From the NCBI GenBank assembly GCA_003222755.1, contig QHXA01000591.1, positions 3,620 to 9,033 on the forward strand: 5,414 nucleotides of DNA, written 5' to 3'. The translations under genes were made by a program, and so were the position numbers. The stretch's first letter is position 1, and each line of letters opens with the position of its first letter. Shown here piece after piece: positions 1 to 5,414 of this stretch. Source of the stretch: Acidobacteriota bacterium (GTDB lineage Bacteria; Acidobacteriota; Terriglobia; 20CM-2-55-15). The notes under the pieces are model-generated. The model made no database searches. It saw only the letters and a program-made list of their open reading frames with translations, and was not told where the DNA came from.

Positions 1-1237
1 GCGGTTCTTTGCCTTGCTTGCCTGAATCTTTTCCGAAAAACATGTAATAAGGAAGCTTCAAGCCCGTGTGTAAGAAGGTTCCGGCCGAGGCTAAAGTGAG
101 CATAAGAAAAATCACCGCACGGTGGTTCTCACCAGCCGCAGCGACGACCATGGACTTGCTGACGAAGCCACTAAACAACGGTACTGCCGAAATCGCAAAC
201 GCGCCGATCATATAGAGTCCGAGCGTTATCGGCATCGTTTTGTAGAGCCCGCCCATCTCATTCAATTTTCTCAGTCCGGTCGTCTGCAGGACGGCGCCCG
301 CTCCCATGAAGAGGAGCGCCTTATAAAGGATGTGCGCGAAGGCATGGGCAGTGGTGCCGTTTGTGGCGAGCGCGGTCCCGATTCCCACTCCACAGACCAT
401 GTACCCAACTTGGCTAATGATGTGGTAGGCCAACAACCTGCGCGCATCGTTTTCGAGTACCGCGTAAACGACGCCGTACACTGCCATCACCGCACCTAAC
501 CACACCAGAAGTTCCGTCCCTGCGAATCCACGGAGCAACGCGTAGACCGCAGACTTGGTGGTGAACGCAGTCATGAAGACCGCACCCGTGACAGTGGCCC
601 CGGGGTACGCATCAGGAAGCCATGCACCCAGCGGGGGAACCGCCGCATTAAGAAGAAAGGCGGCGAGGATCATCGCCCAGGCCAGGCCACCGGAATAAGC
701 TGCCATATCTCCGAATGCAAGCGACCCCGTTTGAGACCAATGCAACACAATTCCTGCGAGTAGAAGGAGTCCGCCAAATATGTGAACCAGGAGATAACGG
801 AATCCGGCTCCCACGGCAGATGTCTCGCGGCGCAGCAACACCAAAAGCGAGGATGAAATCGCCATGAGTTCCCAGAAGACGTAAAGGGAAAGGAAATCTC
901 CGGCAAACGTCACTCCGAGTGCGCCCCCGACGTAAGTCAGCGCGGCCACGTGTTGCGAATCGTCTTTAACATGGAGTGCGTACACCATGCCGAGGAAACC
1001 CATGATCGAAAACACATACGAAAAGACCAGGCTCAGGCGGTCCACGCGGCCGAACACGAGCTCTTGTCCAAGGAAACTCGTTACGCCATAAGTTCCAGGC
1101 GTCATCAGCAAACAGTCAATCAGGGCAGCGGCAGGCAATACGAGCATCGCCGTCCGCTTCAGCCTGCCTTTGAGCAACGGCAAGGCCCACGCACCCACGA
1201 TGAGCAAGAGTCCGGGGTGCAACCACTCAAGAGTCAT
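1..1237 (-). CDS. Antiporter-like proton-channel subunit (NuoM/MrpD family), 3' end cut by window edge
   Basis: The reading frame is open from ATG at 1237 to the left edge, giving 412 residues without a stop. The protein is very hydrophobic with many membrane helices and belongs to the proton-conducting transporter family shared by complex I NuoL/M/N and Mrp A/D subunits. Recognisable landmarks are the helix-5 Glu123 (YVFWELMAIS), the PPLGAWLPDAYP loop (residues 201-212), helix-8 Lys228 (TTKSAVYALLRG), Lys306 (HILYKALLFM) and helix-12 Lys361 (FSGFVSKSM). By comparison with E. coli NuoM, the helix-7 Lys is replaced by Asn197 and the His of the P-L-H-x-W-L-P loop by Gly204. It most resembles the clade often annotated 'Na+/H+ antiporter subunit D'. 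A GCGAGGAC Shine-Dalgarno sequence lies 6 bases before the ATG, and the start overlaps the preceding small gene by 11 bases. About 80-110 C-terminal residues are probably missing, judged from the usual family length. The transported ion (H+, Na+ or K+) cannot be told from the sequence. Confidence 0.93.
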   Translation of the reverse strand, partial: MTLEWLHPGLLLIVGAWALPLLKGRLKRTAMLVLPAAALIDCLLMTPGTYGVTSFLGQELVFGRVDRLSLVFSYVFSIMGFLGMVYALHVKDDSQHVAALTYVGGALGVTFAGDFLSLYVFWELMAISSSLLVLLRRETSAVGAGFRYLLVHIFGGLLLLAGIVLHWSQTGSLAFGDMAAYSGGLAWAMILAAFLLNAAVPPLGAWLPDAYPGATVTGAVFMTAFTTKSAVYALLRGFAGTELLVWLGAVMAVYGVVYAVLENDARRLLAYHIISQVGYMVCGVGIGTALATNGTTAHAFAHILYKALLFMGAGAVLQTTGLRKLNEMGGLYKTMPITLGLYMIGAFAISAVPLFSGFVSKSMVVAAAGENHRAVIFLMLTLASAGTFLHTGLKLPYYMFFGKDSGKQGKEP

Positions 1238-1490
1238 AGTAGTCCTCGCGGCGCATGAGCCAGAGTTTTCCGATAAGTTTCGACACGACGATAATGGCCA
1301 CGCAGGAAACTAATCCGTAGAGAGAGCCCCAGGCAGGAAAATCCTCGAATGAAAAATGCGACTCAGTGCCATGAAAGAGACGCGGCAGTACGATTTCAGC
1401 CACTGCCACCAGCGCGAGACCGGCATAGAAAAGACGTTTGATCCTGGCAAAGCGGACGGGATCTTCCAGTTGCCTCTGCAGAAAGCTCAC
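1227..1490 (-). CDS. Small two-helix membrane protein within the antiporter operon, function unknown
   Basis: This 87-residue protein starts at GTG 1490, with GGGAGG (1499-1504) 8 bases upstream. The GTGA start overlaps the TGA stop of the preceding antiporter subunit. A basic, amphipathic N-terminus (residues 1-19) precedes a hydrophobic segment at about 20-38 and a second at about 53-76. Between them is an acidic/aromatic loop (SHFSFEDFPAWGSLYG), and the tail is charged (LMRREDYYDS). The fixed position between two antiporter-like subunits and the coupled overlaps on both sides suggest a structural or accessory subunit of the same complex. It lacks the three-helix layout and GPTxADR-type motif of MrpF and is too short for MrpE, so I do not assign it to either. 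I recall similar unnamed proteins beside antiporter subunit D genes in other bacteria, but that is memory, not a search. Existence as a gene is well supported; function is inference. Confidence 0.85.
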   Translation of the reverse strand: MSFLQRQLEDPVRFARIKRLFYAGLALVAVAEIVLPRLFHGTESHFSFEDFPAWGSLYGLVSCVAIIVVSKLIGKLWLMRREDYYDS

Positions 1491-2959
1491 GGCATGATCC
1501 TCCCGGCCAGACTCAGGACGAGACCGGGAAAGAGGCCCAGCAGCAGGCTTGCGGCGGCGCAGATCGCAAGGGGCGCGACCATCCAGGGAACCTCTCGAAC
1601 TTCTTCGTGACCCGGTGACTCCGCTTCGAATTCGAAGTAGGCCTTGTACAGAATCTGACCAAGATAGGCAGCGCTAAGAAGTGAGCTGATGAGGAGTACG
1701 CCTAATAAGCCCAGGCTCTGATGGTCCACTGCACCGACAGCGAGATACCATTTTGAGACGAACCCGCTCGTGAGGGGTATGCCCACAATGCTCAGGGAAG
1801 ACAGCGAAAACGCGGCCATAGTCCACGGCATGCGTTTGGCAACGCCCGAGAGCTGGCTGATCTCAGTCTTGTGCGTCGATACGTAAATTGAACCAGCGCA
1901 AAAGAACAGTGTGATCTTCGATACGGCATGATTGGTGATATGCGCGATCCCGCCCTGCACGCCACGAGAGTTTAAGAGCGCCGCTCCCAGGATGATATAG
2001 GAGAGCTGGCTCACAGTTGAGAATGCCAGCCTGGCTTTGAGGTTGTCCTGGCCGAGCGCCAGGAGCGATGCGACCAGGATCGTCACCGAAGCGGCTACCA
2101 GAGCCAGTTGGTCGGCGCCAACTTGGCGCATAGCGTTCAGACCAAAGATGAAAAGAAAAACACGAAGTGTGGAGAAAACGCCGGTCTTCACCACTGCCAC
2201 TGCATGAAGCAATGCGCTCACCGGAGTGGGCGCGACCATGGCCGCCGGCAGCCAGCTGTGCAGAGGCATGAGCGCGTTCTTCGCGAACCCAAACAGAAAT
2301 AGAGCGAAGATTATGAAGAGAAGCGTCGGCTGCGCGGTGAGCTGCGTAGCGGACAGTATCCCGCCACTGCGAAAGTCCAGAGTGCCCGCCACGTTGTAAA
2401 TCAGAATTATTGCTGCGACCAGAAATATCTTGGCGGCGCCAAGAAGATAGATGACGTACTTGCGCGCGCCAGCCTTGGCTTCGGCCGTCTCCTTGTGACC
2501 TACCAATGGATAGGTGACCAGGGTCAATGCTTCATAAAAAAGAAACAAGGTAAAGAGGTTGGCAGCGAATGCCACACCCATCGTCGCCGAAAGGGCCAAA
2601 GCGAAACACGCAAAGTAACGCGTTTGCGCGTGCTCCTTAAGAGAACGCATGTAGCCGATCGAGTAGAACGAAGTCAGGATCCAGAGAAGCGATGCCCCCG
2701 AGGCAAAGAGGAGTCCGAACGCATCGACTCGAAAGGCCAGTTCGACGCCGGGGAGAATCCGGAAGAGAACGCATCCGGGCGTGCGGCCAGCCAGGACCTC
2801 GGGCACCGTGGAGACTACAAGACCAAACATCACGATGCCGGCCGCAACAGACCAGAACTCCCTCAGATTGGCGCGACGCTGTCCTGTCCACGCAATGAGG
2901 AGCGCGCCCAGGGCGGAGACGAGAACAGCAAGTAGCGGTACAACCGAAAACGTTACCAT
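1487..2959 (-). CDS. Antiporter-like proton-channel subunit (NuoM/NuoN/MrpD family), complete
   Basis: This 490-residue membrane protein of about 14 predicted helices belongs to the proton-conducting transporter family of complex I and Mrp antiporters. The residues that carry proton movement in this family are all present: helix-5 Glu143 (FLFYEALTLVTYPLV), helix-7 Lys227 (GFAKNALMPLHSWLP), helix-8 Lys258 (AVAVVKTGVFSTLRV), Lys348 (NHAVSKITLFF) and helix-12 Lys403 (TSGFVSKWYLAVGA). These line up with E. coli NuoM Glu144, Lys234 and Lys265, and with the helix-12 charge. The length fits NuoM/NuoN/MrpD (about 480-510), and the long lateral-helix extension of NuoL/MrpA is absent. The ATG at 2959 overlaps the nuoK stop by 7 bases, with only a weak ribosome site (GACGAAG). 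The family name is firm. Assignment to M, N or MrpD is not, because this clade is intermediate and usually annotated 'monovalent cation/H+ antiporter subunit D'. It is probably one half-channel pair of the membrane arm encoded by this operon. Confidence 0.95.
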   Translation of the reverse strand: MVTFSVVPLLAVLVSALGALLIAWTGQRRANLREFWSVAAGIVMFGLVVSTVPEVLAGRTPGCVLFRILPGVELAFRVDAFGLLFASGASLLWILTSFYSIGYMRSLKEHAQTRYFACFALALSATMGVAFAANLFTLFLFYEALTLVTYPLVGHKETAEAKAGARKYVIYLLGAAKIFLVAAIILIYNVAGTLDFRSGGILSATQLTAQPTLLFIIFALFLFGFAKNALMPLHSWLPAAMVAPTPVSALLHAVAVVKTGVFSTLRVFLFIFGLNAMRQVGADQLALVAASVTILVASLLALGQDNLKARLAFSTVSQLSYIILGAALLNSRGVQGGIAHITNHAVSKITLFFCAGSIYVSTHKTEISQLSGVAKRMPWTMAAFSLSSLSIVGIPLTSGFVSKWYLAVGAVDHQSLGLLGVLLISSLLSAAYLGQILYKAYFEFEAESPGHEEVREVPWMVAPLAICAAASLLLGLFPGLVLSLAGRIMP

Positions 2960-3239
2960 TTGAGCTTCGTCAGATCCGCCACAGCGGCGCCAGGCTTGTT
3001 TCGATTCAACGCGATCACGAGTCCCAGACCGACACCTACTTCCGCGGCTGCGACTGCGATTACGAAAAGCGCTAGAACCTGGCCACGCAGATCTCCCAGA
3101 TGCCGGCTGAAGCCGGCTAGACTGAGGTTCACTGCGTTGAGCATGACCTCAACTGAGATGAGCATCAGGATGATGTTGCGCCGGGCCAGGAACCCAAAAG
3201 TTCCGATCGCGAACAGGATCGATCGACTGAGACGATCAT
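2953..3239 (-). CDS. nuoK: NADH-quinone oxidoreductase subunit K (NuoK/MrpC-like), frame broken just after the start
   Basis: The body from about 3219 to the stop at 2953 is a clear NuoK: ILFAIGTFGFLARRN, then LMLISVEVMLNAVNLS with the first conserved membrane glutamate (codon 3150-3148), and VAAAEVGVGL with the second (3042-3040), ending TKLKW. NuoK is a three-helix subunit of the complex I membrane arm (MrpC in Mrp). The expected start is ATG 3239, which overlaps the nuoJ TGA (ATGA) and has GAGGAG 6 bases upstream. It reads MIVSVDRS and is in a different frame from the body. Joining the two needs one extra base modulo three. Restoring 16 bases would give 12 residues before ILF, 100 residues in total, and glutamates at exactly 36 and 72 as in E. 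coli NuoK. The body frame itself is open upstream to a TTG at 3321, but those residues are hydrophilic and lie over nuoJ, so I do not believe that start. The cause is either a small real deletion (a pseudogene) or a sequence error. Confidence 0.85.
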
Positions 3240-3781
3240 GCTGTTCTCCTCGTGGCGAGAACGACGGCGCCGATAATTGCCGCCAGGAGCAACAGGGAAG
3301 CGATTTCGAACGGCAAAGCAAAAGGACCGAAAAGTACCATGCCTATCGCCGCAAGGCTCCCTTGAGGCGCACTTTCGGTTGCGAGCCGCGTTTGAGCAGG
3401 TGCAATGCCGGATCCGCTTCGGGCAACCCAGGCCAGTGCTGCGAAACTGAGCCCCACCGCAGCGGCGAACGGCCAATGATTACCGAAACGCGGCCGCGCT
3501 TCTTCCTCCGGCAAATTGAACAGCATTACAACAAACAGGTAGAACATCAGGATAGCGCCGGCGTACACGATGACTTGCACCGCTGCCAGGAACTCCGCTC
3601 CAAGCAGGAGGAAAATTCCCGCCACGTGCAGAAAAAGCGCCAGCACCCACAACATGCTATGGACTGGATTTTTCCGGGTCACGGCCAGCAGCGCGCTGGC
3701 GACACTGGCGCCGGCCATGTAATAAAAGATTGCGGTCAACAAGATCGCTTCCTGGGATAAATTCGGCTCAGCATTTAGCAC
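3236..3781 (-). CDS. nuoJ: NADH-quinone oxidoreductase subunit J (NuoJ)
   Basis: The 181-residue protein has five likely membrane helices: about 15-36, 43-61, 65-90, 103-121 and 145-176, the last stretch possibly longer than one helix. Family hallmarks are RKNPVHSMLW (36-45), the highly conserved third helix AAVQVIVYAGAILMFYLFVV (66-85), and PFEIASLLLLAAIIGAVVL near the end. In complex I this third helix carries a pi-bulge, and the Tyr73 and Gly75 seen here match the YAG of E. coli NuoJ. NuoJ links the quinone-side helices to the antiporter-like subunits. The length matches the family (about 165-200). The start is uncertain. GTG 3781 has no convincing Shine-Dalgarno sequence. TTG 3742 has AGGAAG about 6 bases upstream and would give an N-terminus (LLTAIFYYMAG) closer to other NuoJ proteins. 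It is the first gene of the operon, and its stop overlaps the nuoK ATG. No nuoH or nuoI lies upstream, which is unusual for a standard 14-gene nuo operon. Confidence 0.94.
   Translation of the reverse strand: MLNAEPNLSQEAILLTAIFYYMAGASVASALLAVTRKNPVHSMLWVLALFLHVAGIFLLLGAEFLAAVQVIVYAGAILMFYLFVVMLFNLPEEEARPRFGNHWPFAAAVGLSFAALAWVARSGSGIAPAQTRLATESAPQGSLAAIGMVLFGPFALPFEIASLLLLAAIIGAVVLATRRTA
3246..3251 (-). promoter_or_regulatory. Ribosome-binding site for nuoK inside the end of nuoJ
   Basis: GAGGAG on the minus strand ends 6 bases before ATG 3239, which itself overlaps the nuoJ TGA as ATGA. This fixes ATG 3239 as the intended nuoK start, even though it is out of frame with the conserved nuoK body, and so exposes the frameshift. 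Confidence 0.7.
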
Positions 3782-3921
3782 GAAACCGCGCTGAGGCGCA
3801 ATCCCAGTTTTTGGCCGAATTGAACTTCTTCCAATCGCGGCCGTCGTTTTTCTTTTTACCGGCCCGTTTGTAGTGCTAATGTAGCGGCAAATTTCTTGTC
3901 CGAAAATAAGGCAGGTTTCGA
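3782..3921. promoter_or_regulatory. Divergent intergenic region, probable promoters for the nuoJ operon and the CBS gene
   Basis: These 140 bases separate two divergently read genes, so both promoters should lie here. On the plus strand TTTACC at 3855-3860 and TAATGT at 3877-3882, 16 bases apart, resemble weak -35/-10 elements for the CBS gene. No clear sigma-70 pair was found on the minus strand for nuoJ. An A-rich/T-rich stretch (3845-3858) sits near the middle. The CBS start has only a loose ribosome site (AAGGCAGG, 3908-3915). The role is inferred mainly from gene orientation; no operator could be identified. Confidence 0.45.
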
Positions 3922-4356
3922 ATGAAGCAGATCTCCGATCTACTAAACCACAAGGGTCGGGACATCTGGTCCTTGAGCCCTGACGCGACTGTTTACGAAG
4001 CCATCGATCAGATGGCCCAGAAGGGGGTCGGAGCGCTCCTGGTGATGGAGGGCGAGAAGCTCGTCGGCATCGTCTCCGAGCGCGACTACGCCCGCAAGGT
4101 GATTCTTAAAGGTAAGGCATCCCGCGAGACTCACGTTCATGAGATCATGTCCAGCCCGGTCATCTGTGCTCGTCCGAATCTCACTGTCGAGCAGACGATG
4201 GCTCTCATGACTGAAAACCGCGTCCGGCACCTGCCGGTGGTTGTCGAGGAGAAAGTCGTGGGCGTAATCTCGATCGGTGACGTCGTGCGCGGCATCATCG
4301 ATGACCAGGAATTCCACATCCACGAGCTGACAAAATACATCACTGGCGGCTTGTGA
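3922..4356 (+). CDS. Stand-alone protein with a pair of CBS domains
   Basis: This 144-residue soluble protein consists almost entirely of two CBS domains (about residues 13-65 and 76-128) forming one Bateman module, with a short tail (HIHELTKYITGGL). Both domains carry the nucleotide-ribose signature G-h-h-S/T-x-x-D: GIVSERD (Gly49, Ser52, Asp55) and GVISIGD (Gly114, Ser117, Asp120). GVGALLV and RHLPVV form the matching core strands. Such modules bind adenine nucleotides (AMP, ADP, ATP, SAM or NAD-type ligands, depending on family) and act as energy-status sensors. With no catalytic domain attached, this one would work through a partner or as a ligand buffer. The start is ATG 3922; no other in-frame ATG precedes the first CBS domain. 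It is divergent from a proton-translocating operon, so a regulatory link to energy metabolism is plausible but unproven. The fold is certain, the ligand and partner unknown. Confidence 0.95.
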   Translation: MKQISDLLNHKGRDIWSLSPDATVYEAIDQMAQKGVGALLVMEGEKLVGIVSERDYARKVILKGKASRETHVHEIMSSPVICARPNLTVEQTMALMTENRVRHLPVVVEEKVVGVISIGDVVRGIIDDQEFHIHELTKYITGGL

Positions 4357-4413
4357 AGGCTGCAATCAAAGCCTGACTACGTCCGGCTGCGATAGGCTGC
4401 CCTAGGCTGCGTT

Positions 4414-4443
4414 GCACGGACCCGGCTCGCGGACGGGCCCTGC
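4414..4443. terminator. GC-rich hairpin between convergent genes, possible bidirectional terminator
   Basis: GCA-C-GGACCCG (4414-4424) can pair with CGGGCCC-TGC (4434-4443) across a 9-base loop, with one bulged C (4417) and one A-C mismatch. It lies in the 90-base gap between the ends of the CBS gene and the minus-strand secreted-protein gene, where both need termination. Neither strand has a following T-run, so this is not a classical intrinsic terminator. The same gap has three copies of AGGCTGC (4357-4363, 4394-4400, 4404-4410), the last two 10 bases apart; I see no clear role for them. Confidence 0.35.
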
Positions 4444-4446
4444 ACT

Positions 4447-5294
4447 CTACCGCTTCGGTTGTGACTTTCCGCTTTGCAGCTCGGGATCCACTCCTTCGAT
4501 TTGGATATTCGCGTAGTGTTCCAAGTACCTATTATTCTCTTGGCAAACGTATTCTTGTATCTCAACTCCAGGAACCCAACGGATGTCCCAACCAATTGTG
4601 AAAGGTTTTGTGTATGCGCCGGGATCATCGATTGTGGCTTCATAGCGCATATTGGTGTAGCTGTTACGCGTGAAGCGTTCGATCAAGTGCATTTTAGAGG
4701 TACGCACATCCCCGCTGCGGTCAAGCCAGTGTCCTTCATTAAAACCGACCGTATCGACGACCAACGTGTCCTTCTCCCAGTGCCCTACTGAATGACCCAA
4801 CCACGTTGGGAATTCATACGCTTCCTGCGGATGAGGACGCCCATCCATGTAAATGATCTAACCTCTTGAAAGATTCTGACAATGCGTTTTTGCTCAGGCA
4901 GTTGAAGGAATTCCCACGGTCCCATGGTCGATGTCGCCCGCGGCCCGCCGGGCGGAAGGCAAAACACTTCAGGGTCATCCTTGGATTCGGTTTTTAAACG
5001 ATAGTCATGCACGGCCTTGGCCCAAGGCTGATATGGCAGCCCCTCTTCTCTGGCCTTCGGATCTAATTGATCCTTGCCGTATTCCCAGTGCATTCCGGAA
5101 CGCCAGTATCCTTTTTGACTCGGATCGACCCACGATAGGTTCGGAGTGCCGTCGGGAAATCGGGGAATCGGTATATTGGCTGCGGCAGTTTGGGCGCCCT
5201 CGCCACGCTGGCCTCCACGCTGACCCGCTTCGGCGGACAAAGGCGCTGTCAGTGACAACAACAGCACCACGATTGCAATCCACTGGTGTCGCAC
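4447..5294 (-). pseudogene. Secreted protein of unknown function, frameshifted (acidobacterial-type family)
   Basis: Two adjoining frames make one protein of about 282 residues. The first runs from GTG 5294 to about 4857 (residues 1-146) and the second from about 4856 to the stop at 4447. At the join, GAG GTT AGA is followed by TC ATT TAC ATG, so one base is missing before TC. Adding one gives EVR-x-IYMDGRPHP, the expected family sequence. Without it the first frame continues to a stop at 4785 and the second frame has a TAG at 4860-4858. The start has an excellent AAGGAGGT 6 bases upstream. A signal peptide is clear (MRHQ, hydrophobic 5-19, AEA cleavage near 23), so the product is exported. 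Landmarks are IPRFPDGTPNLSW, FCLPPGGPR, YMDGRPHP, GHSVGHWEKDTLVVDTVGFN, HLIERFT, DDPGAYT and EYVCQENN. The only cysteines, 112 and 251, could form a disulfide. I recognise the pattern as a common unnamed family in Acidobacteriota; no function is known to me. The intact second half suggests a recent mutation or a sequence error. Confidence 0.8.
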
Positions 5295-5300
5295 TTTACG

Positions 5301-5308
5301 ACCTCCTT
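5301..5308 (-). promoter_or_regulatory. Strong ribosome-binding site deciding a GTG start
   Basis: AAGGAGGT on the minus strand lies 6 bases before GTG 5294, a near-perfect anti-16S match. It selects GTG 5294 over the in-frame ATG at 5327, which would put eleven charged residues in front of the signal peptide. Just upstream, TCACG-CAAAA-CGTGA (5322-5308) can form a 5-base-pair hairpin whose last base touches the site. That might affect initiation, but it is short and may be chance. Confidence 0.75.
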
Positions 5309-5322
5309 CACGTTTTGCGTGA

Positions 5323-5414
5323 GACAAAATTATTCAACGTTTATATCACGCGTAGGCTAAAGCCGCGCCTCAAGTTAAGTTTGTCCATTTGCACACACCG
5401 GAGGCGTCTGGTTA
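5323..5414 (-). promoter_or_regulatory. Upstream region of the secreted-protein gene
   Basis: No gene is visible between the start of the secreted-protein gene and the right edge. On the minus strand GATATAAAC contains a -10-like TATAAA (plus-strand TTTATA at 5340-5345), but no well-spaced -35 element was found. A small perfect inverted repeat GGCT-AA-AGCC lies at 5355-5364, just upstream of it. A promoter here is likely from gene position; the exact elements are weak. Confidence 0.3.

Noticed and set aside
122..499. Plus-strand open frames across the left part (122-499, 950-1258, 2495-2935, 2960-3760 and others)
   Set aside because: They run antisense to membrane-protein genes with clear family motifs. 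Their products are rich in Arg, His, Gln and Glu with no recognisable domain, as expected for antisense shadows.
1227..1490. Small protein as MrpF or MrpE
   Set aside because: It shows two rather than three hydrophobic segments and no GPTxADR-like motif, and it is about half the length of MrpE.
3219..3239. Programmed -1 frameshift to produce NuoK
   Set aside because: A -1 slip would join the frames, but no X-XXY-YYZ slippery site or downstream pseudoknot is visible, and the resulting first helix would be five residues short.
3165..3476. Minus-strand frame of 103 residues containing MIVSVDRS
   Set aside because: Only the last part is meaningful, as the out-of-frame nuoK start. The rest overlaps nuoJ in a different frame and resembles no protein family.
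3943..4365. Minus-strand 140-residue frame opposite the CBS gene
   Set aside because: It is fully antisense to a gene with two intact CBS domains and its product has no domain of its own.
4474..4791. Plus-strand 105-residue frame opposite the secreted-protein gene
   Set aside because: The minus strand encodes the conserved C-terminal half of the family here, and the plus-strand product has no recognisable features or ribosome site.
1..5414. Defence system, insertion sequence, CRISPR array, tRNA or riboswitch
   Set aside because: No transposase, long terminal inverted repeats, spaced direct repeats, cloverleaf or known leader motif could be found by eye. All large reading frames are explained by the genes listed.

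Overview
The window is bacterial, gene-dense and moderately GC-rich. It most likely comes from an Acidobacteriota-like soil or sediment bacterium. That placement rests mainly on the secreted protein family at the right end, which I know as a multi-copy family of unknown function in acidobacterial genomes. It is an inference, because the window has no rRNA or other phylogenetic marker.

Layout. Positions 1-3781 (minus strand) hold the 5' part of one tightly packed operon for a complex I / Mrp-type membrane module. In transcription order it contains nuoJ, nuoK, a 490-residue antiporter-like proton-channel subunit, an 87-residue two-helix membrane protein, and a second antiporter-like subunit that runs off the left edge. 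Every junction overlaps by 3 to 11 bases, so translation is probably coupled. nuoJ is the first gene of the operon. No hydrophilic complex I subunit (NuoB-G, NuoI) and no NuoA or NuoH is visible, and upstream of nuoJ there is only a 140-base divergent intergenic region. Positions 3922-4356 (plus strand) encode a stand-alone protein with two CBS domains. Positions 4447-5294 (minus strand) encode a secreted protein of unknown function, broken by a single-base frameshift.

How the parts work together. NuoJ and NuoK form the transmembrane link that joins antiporter-like subunits to a redox module in complex I. In Mrp antiporters the equivalent MrpB/C parts sit beside MrpD. The order here (J, K, antiporter, small protein, antiporter) therefore looks like a self-contained ion-translocating membrane arm, either a Mrp-like cation/proton antiporter or the arm of a split or alternative complex I. 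The CBS protein shares the intergenic promoter region and may report adenine-nucleotide status, but no functional link is shown.

Oddities. nuoK has a perfect start site (ATG overlapping the nuoJ stop, with a good Shine-Dalgarno sequence), but the conserved body lies in another frame. Restoring 16 bases would give exactly 100 residues, with the two key glutamates at positions 36 and 72 as in E. coli NuoK. The secreted-protein gene also lacks one base (modulo three). Both break points lie on GATC sequences, so sequencing or assembly error must be weighed against real mutation. The second antiporter subunit has Asn and Gly where NuoM-type subunits have the helix-7 Lys and the nearby His. I found no mobile element, CRISPR array, tRNA or rRNA.
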